Of a stretch of DNA of 64,000 nucleotides, positions 1-11,190 are shown piece by piece. The notes below the pieces were generated by a model. The model was not told where the DNA came from. It searched no databases and saw only the letters and a list, made by a program, of their open reading frames with translations. Both the position numbers and the translations under genes were made by a program. The DNA comes from Gigantopelta aegis. Lineage: Eukaryota > Mollusca > Gastropoda > Neomphalida > Peltospiridae. The stretch is from contig NC_054707.1 in the NCBI RefSeq assembly GCF_016097555.1, positions 52,069,768-52,133,767 on the forward strand, in the 5' to 3' direction. The first letter of the stretch is position 1. Each line of letters begins with the position of its first letter.

Positions 1-125
1 TCAAAGTCATAGACTCATGTTTCACTCAGTTGTATCTTTATCCAAATGTGTTACAGGTTTGTAGATTAACTAAACTTAGTGTTAATTTTCACGGATTGAA
101 ACTAGGGTCTGTCCCTTTAAATCAT
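1..125. mobile_element. End of an inverted-repeat element (same family as 51308-51672)
   Basis: CTAAACTTAGTGTTAATTTT followed by ACTAGGGTCTGTCCCTTTAA matches the right end of the element at 51308-51672. The left part lies before the window or is lost. Confidence 0.5.
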
Positions 126-130
126 TGAGA

Positions 131-700
131 TCATTGGGGAACACTCTTTAACAATGGACTGGGGGGGGGGGGGTGCTTGATCTCCACAGCTCACATACTT
201 GTATTGAGTTCATGGGGAACATTCTTTAACAATGGACTGGGGGGGGGGGGGGACTAGATCTTCACAGCTCACATACTTGTATTGAGTTCATGGGGAACAC
301 TCTTTAACAATGGACTGGGGTGGGACTAGATTTTCACAGCTCACATACTTGTATTGAGTTCATGGGGAACACTCTTTAACAATGGACTGGGGTGGGGGGG
401 GGGGGGACTAGATCTTCACAGCTCACATACTTGTATTGAGTTCATGGGGAACACTCTTTAACAATGGACTGTGGGGGGGGGGGGGTGCTTGATCTCCACA
501 GCTCACATACTTGTATTGAGTTCATGGGGAACACTCTTTAACAATGGACTGGGGGGGACTAGATCTTCACAGCTCACATACTTGTATTGAGTTCATGGGG
601 AACACTCTTTAACAATGGACTGGGGGGGACTAGATCTTCACAGCTCACATACTTGTATTGAGTTCATGGGGAACACTCTTTAACAATGGGTATGGAGCAG
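131..700. repeat. Minisatellite with poly-G tracts, about 70-82 bp x 8
   Basis: Units read GGGGAACACTCTTTAACAAT, GGACTG plus a G run of variable length (4-14), then CTAGATCTTCACAGCTCACA and TACTTGTATTGAGTTCAT. Two unit types alternate (ACTAGATCTTC and TGCTTGATCTCC). Diverged copies continue at 915-1070. Confidence 0.95.
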
Positions 701-1487
701 TGGAATTGAATACAACCACAGTCAACATGGAGTATGGGGGACCTCACCCAGAAAGAAAATGGGTTAAGTTTAGGCTTAGGGTTAAGAAAATCATATAGTA
801 ATAATAAGAGTAATTAATTTTGTCAAAACCTTAATTAAAAAAAAATATGCCAAAAACATTGGGTATGGCACCATACCCATTTTACCCTCTGACAGAAGGT
901 CCCTGACAGAAACCTTAACTGGGGTGAGGGTAGATCTCCATAGCTCATACACTTATTGGAGTTCATGGGGAAGATTCTTCAAGAATGGATGGGGTGAACT
1001 AGATCTTCACAGCTCATACACTTATGGTTTAGATCATGGGGTTTGCCATCGCTCTTCAACAATGTACCAGGCAGGGCTAACAGACATTCATTTTTGAACC
1101 CCTAAATTGAATTTGAGGGTAAGAAATATTGCATGTTCCATTTGGACAAATCACAATTCCACTCAAATTATTTTGAGGTGTGCGATTTCCACAATTTAGT
1201 GACACTTTGAGAAGAGTGATTTTTCATGCACCTTGTGTTTTTAAAAGTAAAATCTGGGCTATATATATCCTCAGCTCAAACACTAATGGCTGACAATATG
1301 AGAGCACTCTTCAACAATGGATTTGGAGGGGTAGGAAGGAAGGGCTTAGTCTTCATGTATTAGAATTACTCTTCATTAGTGGATGAAGGAAAGAAGTGGT
1401 TAGTAGAACAAATAATTCTTAAACAATGGACTTGAGAGGGGATACCTAGCTCAGTCAATATTATGTAGCATCAGTTTGTGACTTCTC

Positions 1488-1995
1488 TCACTATCCCAGC
1501 ATCAGTTTGTGACTTCTCTCACAACCCCAGCATCAGTTTGTGACTTCTCTCTCACTACCCCAGCATCAGTTTGTGACTTCTCTCACTATCCCAGCATCAG
1601 TTTGTGACTTTTCTCACTACCCCAGCATCAGTTTGTGACTTTTTCTCACTACCCCAATGTTAGTTTGTGACTTCTCGATCTCTCAATACCCTAGCATCAG
1701 TTTGTGACTTTTTGTCACTACTCCAACATCAGTTGTTTTAACCTCTCTCACTACCCCAGCATCAGTTTATGACTTACGTCTCTCTCACTACCCCTGCACT
1801 ACTTTTTGATTTGTCCCTCACTACCACAGCACCAATTTATGACATCTCTTTCACTATCCCTGCATCAGTTTGTGACTTCTCTCTCACTACCCCAGAATCA
1901 GTTTGTGACTTCTCTTTCACTACTCCAGCATTAGTTTGTGACTTCTCTCTCACTACCCCAGAATCAGTTTCTGACTTCTCTCATAGCGACTTCCA
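1488..1995. repeat. Minisatellite, about 31-36 bp x about 14
   Basis: Repeated CAGCATCAGTTTGTGACTTC plus TCTCACTACCC with length variation. An 86-aa open frame at 1769-2029 is merely this repeat read in frame. Confidence 0.92.
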
Positions 1996-2029
1996 TGAGA
2001 CTGGCAAATACAACACAAAATCTTTTTAA

Positions 2030-4230
2030 AATAGCTAATGTGTGATTCCTGGACACTGTGCTTTAACTGTAATTGGATTTAACTTAGAACATGTAGTTAA
2101 AATAAAATAAAATGAATGGGCTCTTAAAATAAATATATAACCCTTGAATACTTGTATTTATATATGCCACCTATTTGGTATTGTCTTGTCACTATTTCAG
2201 GCTTTCTGCCACAAAATTAATTTGAGGGTATGTAATAAAAACAAAACAGACCAAAAGGATTCTGTTAGGTGGTTATGGGTTGAAATTGTTTTTTGAATTG
2301 GATGCTGTTGTTTAAATTTTCAGTAGTGGTCCTTTTACTATATATAACCTGTCTAAAAATTCTTAAAATATATCCATTAATTAGGCTAGATAATTTTGGT
2401 AGAAACCTTGTCTTTTAATGTTCAGGCATGTCTGTCCTGGGCACAACTGATGACATCACCCATAGGCTGGGTCTGGGATGCAAAGCCCTTTCTTTTATGA
2501 CACATGGATGGACTTTACAGATTATTTTAAAAACATGAATTTATTTATCATAATTACTGAACATGCATTATAATAAATATATGTTATTTTAGTCTTTCTG
2601 CTACAGTCATTATTTATGTGCATGTAGTTAAATTACCATAAACTGATGCATGTGAAAACCTAACACACATGTGGCTAGATTTAATAATGTTTTTTTCTTG
2701 CTGTACATACATGTCTGTGATGAATGACCTACATTTGAGTGTAGCTTCATGCACATTGTACAAGTGGAAGACCAATAATCCATTTGCACCACAAGCAGTG
2801 TCTGTAAACCAAGACTCTTTAATTATATCAGTCAAAAGAAAGACAAACACCGTTTTCATTATAATTCTCCCAGTCTCCTTCTCGTTGCCATGGCAAAGTC
2901 ATTTTGGGCATTCTCATAAAAAGCTGGTATTGATTTTCGGTTCTGCATAATGTCATTGGCAGTACTGACTCCCATAATAGAAAGATGTTTTCAGTGGGTT
3001 TGTGCATGCACACTTTGTCAAGCTCAAAAGAAGCAAGTGTAGCATGAAAACATAAATATTGAATATATTAATTCCATATGTAATCTTTTATCATGCTGAA
3101 TTTCCCATCCTGTCTGCGGTGACCCTTGACTGATTGTACTCTTACTAGAAGCAGTTCCCAAGATAGAGCCATTGATTGCTTCATTGTTGGAAATCTGAAA
3201 TGCTGTTTACTATCCTCATGCTAGAGATACTTTTTGTATTACGGCCTTGGATTGGGTTATGTTGGTGAATAGTTGTTATTAAATGTAATTGTCAAGAGGT
3301 ATTTTGATATTTTAGCTAGGCTACTATGTTGTCCAGAGATGAAAAACCTGCAGATTTTCCTAGTATTCTTGATTTATATTTTTGTGCCACTAGAAAGAAA
3401 AAAACTTACAATAACTTCTAGTTCTTCAAGTTTTCTAGAGGTTGTGTCCAAAATCTTTTTCAACTGATATTTTTTGTGTGTAAATACTATCAAAAAAGTT
3501 GCCTAGTTAAGTTGAGTTATCTATAGTACATGTAGTAATAATGTTAATTATATATACAGGGCTCTACATTAAGAAACATATTGCCAGGATTGGATTAAAC
3601 TGCGGTTTGACACAGTGGGGGGATGTGGGGGGGGGGGTGTGTGGATGGGATACCGGAGAATAGGGTTTTGGGGTGGGGGGGGGGGCCATAGGGCATAGGT
3701 GGTTTGGCCTTAGGTTAAGTGTAGGGTCTGGCCTCCCCACCCACCCACCCCCGGCCTTCATTTGGTCACACCAACGTTCAAAATAAGATTGGTAACTTCT
3801 CCTTTAACTTTAATATCAACTTCCCTGTTGGCTTGGACCAACCATTCAGCCTTTCCTCTTAATCTCTGAGGGGCCTAAAGTATACTATTTTACTGGTTAA
3901 TATAATCTATTAATTAAATATTTAGACCAGCCCATCAAAAATTGCATCAAATTCATATTTTAATAATTATTTTAAATTAGTGTAGTTGTATTTTTTTTTC
4001 TTTAAGGGCACAATCAAAATTTATTAACCCTCATCTCCCCATTATTAATTTTTTGGATTTAATATTCTAAATTTAAAAATTGTCCCTACTGTTTAGGAAG
4101 TTCCTGCCCCGAGTCAGACCCCCAATCTTATCGAAGGCCGGACTCGGGATAGGTGTGTTCAAAACCACAGTGGTATATGAACACGTTAAACTAGTTAGAT
4201 AGATAGATAGATCTATATTAACTTTCAGGG
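2030..4230. other. AT-rich non-coding stretch
   Basis: No gene or classifiable repeat was recognised. G-rich tracts lie at 3617-3690. Short open frames here show no domain, codon bias or splice context. Confidence 0.4.
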
Positions 4231-4231
4231 C

Positions 4232-4560
4232 AGAATCTACATATAGGTCAGTAGGTAGAGCGATTGCCTGAGATGCTTGCATTGTAGGATCAAATCACAT
4301 CATGAACCCATTCTCTGATAAGCCTAGCCAGTACACCACAACTGGTATATCAAAGGTCATGGTATGTTCTGTCCTGGCTGTGTGAAAGTACATATAAAAT
4401 ATTGCATGCTATTAGTAAAAACATGTAGTGGGCTTCCTCTCAGACTATAATGTCAGAATTACCAAATGTTTGACATCCAATGGTCGATGATTAATAAATC
4501 AATGTGCTCCAGCAGTGTCATTAAAATACACAAACCCCACTGAAAAAACCCACCAAAAAA
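4232..4560 (+). mobile_element. SINE with a different tRNA-like head (family C)
   Basis: The head GGTCAGTAGGTAGAGCGATT and GGATCAAATC resemble A and B boxes but differ from the other families. The body (CAACTGGTATATCAAAGG, then TGTTTGACATCCAATGG and AATAAATCAATGTGCTCCAG) is the family A body. Confidence 0.75.
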
Positions 4561-4837
4561 CCACAAAAATAATAATAAAATAACATTAAAAAAATTACAT
4601 TAACTTTCAACAACCACTAACTTGAACCTATAGGACAAGTTATTTTCTATTTTTACTTGTCCTGTCTGAAATGTGTTTGTCTCACTCAATTGTTTGCATT
4701 AAGAAGAATCAAATAATATCTGCATTGTAATTGGCCTTTTGTCAAATGGCAAAATGTCTGGTTGATGTTTTAAAATGGTTAAACATATCACAGAGTTAAA
4801 TTAAAGAACAAAATGATCATTTTTCTTTATTTATTTC

Positions 4838-4955
4838 TTTTTTAATTAATTAATATATTAATTAATAAATTTATTAATATATTAATTAATAAATTTATTA
4901 ATTTATTAATAAATTTATTAATTTATTAATAAATTTATTAATTTATTTAATATTT
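4838..4955. repeat. TTAAT/AATTTATT simple repeat, self-complementary
   Basis: Alternating TTAATTAATTAATATATTAA and AATTTATTAATTTATTAAT units able to form hairpins. Low complexity. Confidence 0.85.
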
Positions 4956-5813
4956 GTCTTTATTTAGTATTGCTTATATCAGCAATTGGAGGGATCGTTT
5001 TGTTAATACTGTATGGTAATTTTCAGTTGATTTGCCTGGTAGGACAAGTTTTTGGAACAGTTTACTTGTCCTACAAGTATAAAGCACGTTCTGCACAAGT
5101 GTACATGTCCTAATGTGAACAATTGCAGATGGTGAGTGGGTGGGAGGCACTTAAATATTATTTTATGGTTGATGCATAGTGGATGAGGAATGTTTAACTT
5201 GCAAACAGTGATATTTTTAGCTCAGGTGTGATGATTCTCAATAGAGCATTGCTGATATAAATTTGTCTGTAAACCAGCTGTAAAATTTTCTTTAAAGTCT
5301 GTCTGCTACAATTTTGATTAAATCATTCAAAAATGTAGCAGAAGGATACCCTACAAACTCATAGGATACCCTACAAACTCATAGATCAATGTTCTTTCTT
5401 GGTAAAAATTAAAGAGGGGTGCGACCCCCCAAATAAAGTTGTAAAACATTTGAAAGCTTGTTTACCGTATATTGTTGTATATATTAGCCAATCCATTGGA
5501 TAGGCTGACCCCTTGTTATGCCCCTCAATATTTGGTACAAACAGATTGTTGATATGATGTATAAGCTGACTCAATTTTTCAAGTTGACTCACAATGTAGA
5601 GGTAATGTTGGTCTGTCATTCACAGGAATTTGTTTTATATAGTGAATCTATCAAAGTACATATATTATATTTTAATAAATATTTTAAGATAGTTTTTTAT
5701 TTTAATGTGATCCCCTAATGTGCGATAACACTGTTGTGTTATACACATGTTTATTTTTTATATTTTGTTATTTATCTTCTTCAAATTAATCGATTGCATT
5801 GATATACTACTTA

Positions 5814-5989
5814 GGGGTGGGACGTAGCCCAGTGGTAAAGTGCCCGCTTGATGCGCAGTCAGTCTGGGATCGATCGCTGTTAGTGGACCCATTTGGCTAT
5901 GTTCCGTTCTAGCCAATTCACCACAACTGGCTTTGGTATGTGCTGTCCTGTCTGTGGGATGATGCATATAAATTATCCCTTGCTACTCA
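5814..5989 (+). mobile_element. SINE family A, head half
   Basis: Starts GGGGTGGGACGTAGCCCAGT, GGTAAAGTGCCCGCTTGATG, with the B-box-like GGGATCGATC. Stops at the central domain and abuts a SINE tail in the opposite orientation. Confidence 0.85.
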
Positions 5990-6083
5990 ATCACATTGAC
6001 TTATTATTGTTGGTTATTGGATGTCAGACCTACTACATTTTTCCATTTGCAGCAAGGGATCTTTTTTATGCACTTTCACATAT
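5984..6083 (-). mobile_element. SINE family A, tail part, split by a DNA transposon
   Basis: Minus-strand tail and central domain (GGTTATTGGATGTCAGACC then GCAAGGGATC). Its sequence resumes at 7187 after the 6085-7184 insertion. Confidence 0.8.
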
Positions 6084-6084
6084 A

Positions 6085-7184
6085 CAGTGAAACCCCACCT
6101 AATGACCACCCCAATATTAAGACCACTCTGCTATTATGACCACTTTTTTAAAGACCGGAATATTTCCATATTATTTTATAGATAAAACTACCCCAGTATT
6201 AAGACCACTCCACTATTGCAGATTATGACCAGTAAAGTCCATCCCATTGGTCGTTTTCAGTGCATTCCGACCACAAGTGTTGAAAAGTCCTCTGTTCTTG
6301 ATGATTGTTATCAAATGTTAGTTTAATCTGTGGGGCATGTCTAAATGAAAAAAGGATACCAATACTTTCAGTTTCAGGAAAACATCATCACCTGGTTAAT
6401 ATTAATAAGCGATATAATGTTCTGATTGGTTGTTGTCATACAACAGTCAGTCAAATGACCCACATGCCTTCACACATTCCATTTACCATGACATGCTAAT
6501 TACACATTTGTAAAGAAACACACTGACTATACAAATTATGTAACTCATTAAGAAGAGTATCACTGCAATTACTTTTAATGCTGAGCCCAGTATGTTGATT
6601 ACTCTGAAATTGCCTCGACACATGTATATTATTGTTTAGTTGAAGATACACATTCACCTTCATCTCAACGAGACAGGGCGGAGCCAGTTGTTAATTGGAA
6701 TATCGGCCCATCAAAGTGACCCATAGGTAACAAAACAAGTGTTATTTAGAGAGGTGACATTAACAAAGTGAGTTTGTGTATTTTGAGGGAGTTGTGTCAA
6801 AATTCTGAAAACCAAACATGAATGTTGTAATCGTACTATCACTATTTTGATATAATTTTATACACAACATCGTTATTAGAAATGTCAAATGCTCTTCCAA
6901 ACAGTCAACAATAGACACGTTTTTCAACTAATTCGACTAATATTCAGTATTCATAAATTCATATTGACATTAGTTCTTAATTCTATTTTAGTGCTCACTG
7001 ATAGTGCATATTCAATGGATTCCATTGTGTTATGTAAATAATTCAAATAAATGATATTTGCAATCTATTTCTTATGTTATAATTGTGTATAATTTGGAAT
7101 CAACTTAAAATGATAAGACCACTCCATATATAAGATCATATTTGGTCTTGTCCCATGGATGGTCTTAATAGCAGGGTTTCACTA
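6085..7184. mobile_element. Non-autonomous TA-flanked DNA transposon (pogo/Tigger-like), 1.1 kb
   Basis: Ends CAGTGAAACCCCACCTAATG and, inverted, TAGTGAAACCCTGCTATTA, flanked by TA at 6083-6084 and 7185-7186. Subterminal ATTAAGACCAC units repeat at both ends. No transposase frame. Interrupts a SINE, proving mobility. Superfamily assignment rests on TIR style and TA target only. Confidence 0.82.
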
Positions 7185-7186
7185 TA

Positions 7187-7245
7187 AATGACAGCACATA
7201 TCTTTCGTATGCCAGTGGGAACTGATTGGGATGGGAAATACAAAT
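7187..7245 (-). mobile_element. SINE family A, continuation of the split copy
   Basis: GACAGCACATATCTTTCGTA and the following bases match the head-side part of the minus-strand SINE interrupted at 6083. Diverged. Confidence 0.6.
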
Positions 7246-7446
7246 TGTGTTCCTGGGTCACCCATTTGAATGGACGAAGTTTCATTTTACCAGATATCTA
7301 AATCTTTATTCCCATGGTATTGTAATCATGTGGATATACATTTTTTCTTCTTCATTGTTCTTCATGTATTAAAAATAGAACCAGTCTTAAGGGAGACTGT
7401 ATTTTATCAGCTGAGACATCTTCATAAATAATATATCGTTAGTAAA

Positions 7447-7702
7447 AGAAAGAAATGTTTTATTTAATGATGCACTCAACACATTTTATTTACGGTTATG
7501 TGGTGTCAGACATATGGTTATGGACCACACAGATTTTGAGAGGAAACCCGCTGTCGCCACTACATGGGCTACTCTTTCCGATTAGCAGCAGGGGATCTTT
7601 TATTTGCGCTTCCCACAGGCAGGATAGCACAAACCATGGCCTTTGTTGAACCAGTTATGGATCACTGGTTGGTGCAAGTGGTTTACACCTACCCATTGAT
7701 AG
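7447..7702 (-). mobile_element. SINE family B, head-truncated
   Basis: Tail end AAATGTTTTATTTAATGATG, CACTCAACACATTTTATTTA; central domain GGATCTTTTATTTGCGCTTC. Closely matches 58605-58870 (-) and the full copies at 24315 and 35485. Confidence 0.9.
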
Positions 7703-7976
7703 TAGTGCAGACACTTGTAGTTGAATAGTTCATCAATGCTGTTCATTCTATATGAGCTACCAGGTGTGAAATTAGTGGTGAGGGGTTGGAATTGAGTATA
7801 TATGTGTTCTTTCTACCCATTTCAATTTTGAAAAAAAGTCTTTATGAAATCCTGGATCTATCCTCAGCAACATGCACTGATTTTCTCTGTTGCATGTACA
7901 TGAAAGCATGCAAATAAAGATTAAAATTTGCTAGTTCAACTGAAACAAGCTTTGTGCAAGAACGTTTTTGTTTGGT

Positions 7977-8002
7977 GGGGGGGGGGGGGGGGGGGGGGGG
8001 GT
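7977..8002. repeat. Poly-G tract
   Basis: About 24 consecutive G; G-quadruplex potential and prone to length error. Confidence 0.9.
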
Positions 8003-8185
8003 AGGCAATTTATTAATCCATGAAAATTGATCTACAAGTCTTGTAGCAATTACAGATTGTATAAAATCATGAAGCGTAGCGAGGCAGCTGTGTAATAGGT
8101 CTGATTGTTAGACATCAATAAACACCTGACTCGGAGGCACAGTGGCCATAAGCCATCTGCTCTTAATTAAAAACCAACACAAATA

Positions 8186-8478
8186 AAAAAGAAAGTTTGT
8201 TTTGTTTAATGACACCACTTGAGTACATTTATTATAAATCATTGGCTATTGGATGTCAAACATTTGGTAATTTTGACATTTAATCTTAGAGACGAAACCC
8301 ACTACATATCCCACAAACAGGATAACATATACCACGGCCTTTGATACATTTTGATACACCTGTCGTGGTGCACTGACTGGAATGAGAAATAGCCCAGTTG
8401 GCCCACCTCCAGGGTATCGATCCCAAACCAACCGCACACCAAGCCAGCGCTTTACAACTGGGCTACATCCTGCCCCCA
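8186..8478 (-). mobile_element. SINE family A, nearly full length
   Basis: From tail TTTGTTTTGTTTAATGACAC to head GCTTTACAACTGGGCTACAT on the - strand. Confidence 0.88.
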
Positions 8479-9264
8479 ACACAGATAAATGCTGGGTTCA
8501 CATCCCAGTACCAGTCTACTCAGAGTGATGAGAGTTTTTAACTTTGTCAATTAGTGATGTTCCGGTGATGATCGATTATAAAAATCTATTTAAGGATTGT
8601 CTGTTATTTCTTTTAAATTAATCGGGGTATGAACAGAAAAAAATCATTTGCAATCTGTGTGAATATATGTGAAGCTGTTCACACATAAGGTTGGGAATAA
8701 AAAAAAAATTGTCATACCCTGTTGAACGTAGAAGAAATAATAGTCCTTATAATTAAATTTAAAACATACTATCTAATACTATCACTAAAAGTTCACATTT
8801 AATTTTGATTTTTTATTGATTTTTTGGAGGGGGAGGGGGAGGAGGTTCATAAACAATAACACTCCATTATACAAAGTATATGTACCAATATAAAGTGCCA
8901 TCATGACATTCTCCGACGATGTTACTATCTACGTTTATTGAGAAATGAACACATTCACATGGCTATGGCTGGACCAATCGGATGGCTTTAACTTGTAATG
9001 AAATATAACTGAAATTTTATCATATACTGAGTCAAATTAAAAATGTCAATGTTAAATTTGAATAAAGTCAACAAGTGTTGAAAGCAGGTAGTTTTCAGGA
9101 ATAAATATGGTAATGGCAATGTCAACACTCCATCTGAAGCCCATCACAGCCCACATGACCCAATCCACTGGTCACGTGACTATAATAGCACACATGTTTT
9201 CATCTTTACTTACAGTAGTCTGACAAAACAAAACAAAAAACACTGTGCAGCATGAATGTGCTGT
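8479..9264. other. Unclassified non-coding
   Basis: AT-rich; a purine-rich GGAGGGGGAGGGGGAGGAGG tract near 8826. Nothing else recognised, though the left end of the Tc1 relic may lie here. Confidence 0.3.
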
Positions 9265-10130
9265 CGGCATATTGCACTAGATAGGGAACGTCGGTAACCG
9301 ACATTGCAAGGGCATGTGATTGCAGTCGACGAGCAGTTTATGATCTGCGGACATGAGTAAAACAAATGGGCACCACAGCTGATCGTCCCTGACCGGGTAG
9401 ACAATGTGTGACGTCACATGCAGATGACCATTATATTGTGTTACGTCACCTCCGCAACTGTTTCATGAAACTACAGTGGCCACGAATAAACTTTTCAGAT
9501 GTCGGATGTCCATACAAACGATCTTAAATCAGCTGCGAACCGCTCACCTCCACGCATGGTGCCCACATGTTGGATGCATTTTGACGCAATTACATTGACA
9601 TCAACTGCGATGGACTCGGAGGGAATGGAATAGAGTCGTGTTTAGCTATGAATCAAGTAGAGTGTTTGGAGATGACGTGGTGAATGTCATGCTCAGTGTT
9701 GTGTCAATGAAGTTGACAGATTCGGAGGCAGAAGTGTAATGGTTTGAGGTGCCCTCTCTGGGAATGGTTGTTCTGGACTTCTTGTCATACATGGCAACCT
9801 TAACGCTGCTGTATACTGTGACCAAATGCTAGCCTAGGAACTTGTGCTCTTAATGGCAGCTCATGGTTCAGGCCTGATCTTTCAGCATGACAACACCAGA
9901 CCCCACACCGCCATCTTGACAGTGGATTACCTGAGGAACATGGGCATCAATGTCACCAGACTTGAATCCCATCGAGCACGTCTGGGATGTACTCCGAAGA
10001 TAACTGTGCACTCTCAGGAACCCTCCACAGACTTTATAGGAACTTGGTGTCACATTAGTGGAACAATGACAGTATCCCTAATGCAGTCTTTACATGCATC
10101 AGGCAGTCAATGAGGAGGCATTGCATTGCA
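9265..10130 (+). pseudogene. Decayed Tc1-family transposase
   Basis: Tc1 hallmarks in broken frames. GVVFS-DES has become VFSYESSRV near 9640 (first catalytic D replaced by Y). FQHDNTRPHTA with the second D lies at 9880-9910. SPDLNPIEHVWD is readable in a different frame at 9953-9988, after a short deletion just past NMGINV. Several stops interrupt the rest. An N-terminal remnant with a LRHLRN-like segment is visible near 9440. Clearly non-functional and much older than the element at 15 kb, whose motifs differ; ends were not found. Confidence 0.85.
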
Positions 10131-10139
10131 ATTGTGGGT

Positions 10140-10940
10140 ACACATGAAGGGCATAGCTAGGCACTACTGAACCAGTGATTCCATCAGACCACCCTGCTTG
10201 TGAATTACTATTTTGGCTGCTTCTAGTTTTGGTGGATACTGTGGGTGTGTCGAACAGATTTTGGACTCCACATTTATTACTATTCTTCCTTTGGATGACA
10301 TACAATTAAAATATACCTTATTCAACACATTCTTCTGTCATATTTGCAAATTGGCCAAGATGAAACGGTTGTGAAGTTTTTATTGATTGTCGCAGAATTT
10401 TTTTTAACAGTAGTTGAAATTGTTCATACAGTTTAGGTGATAAAATTGATATAAATATGCTGGCATTTGTTTGTTTTCATATGTATATTTATATGTATAT
10501 ATAATAATAATAAAATTAAAAAACCCCAGATATTGAACAGATATTTAAGATGAAATGAGTGAGTTATAGGATCTATCCCAGTTAACATCATGAATCATGA
10601 TTATAGGTGTATGTTTTTAATCATTCAAATCTTGCATGAGTTCATATAATTCTAACCAGTTGAAAAATGAAAAGTTGATTGGTTAAAATTCACAACACTA
10701 TTGATGATGATGTTTAACACTAATATTTTAGTTAGCACATGACTCTATTTTCGGTGCTGGACTCCTCTAAGGTCATACAATTCTGTAGCCACTTCTCTGA
10801 TTTTCATCATGCTGGCATACTATAAGATATTCATGTATATATGTATCTCATTGTATTTGCTACATGCCACATGTCCCTTCTCAGTTCTGAAGTCCATCTC
10901 ATTTCTTCTGGATCTGGCAGCTCCTATTTTTCAACTTATG
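10140..10940. other. Unclassified non-coding
   Basis: AT-rich, no domain-bearing frame; possibly includes the right end of the Tc1 relic. Confidence 0.3.
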
Positions 10941-10942
10941 AG

Positions 10943-11190
10943 GAAGTTTCTTTTGTTTAACAACACCACTAGAGCACATTGATTTATTAATCACTGGCTA
11001 CTGGAAGTCAAGGAAACCCACTATATATTTCCATTAGTGGCAAGGGATCTTTTATATGCACCATCTGACAGACAGGATGGCACATACCATGGCCTTTGAT
11101 AGACCAGTTGCGGTGCACTAGCTGAAACAATGGGGATCAATCCTAGACTAACTGCACATCAAGCAGATGCTTTACCACTGGACTACATCA
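10943..11190 (-). mobile_element. SINE family A with internal deletion
   Basis: Tail TTCTTTTGTTTAACAACACC, central AAGGGATCTTTTATATGCAC, head CTTTACCACTGGACTACATC. Diverged. Confidence 0.82.
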
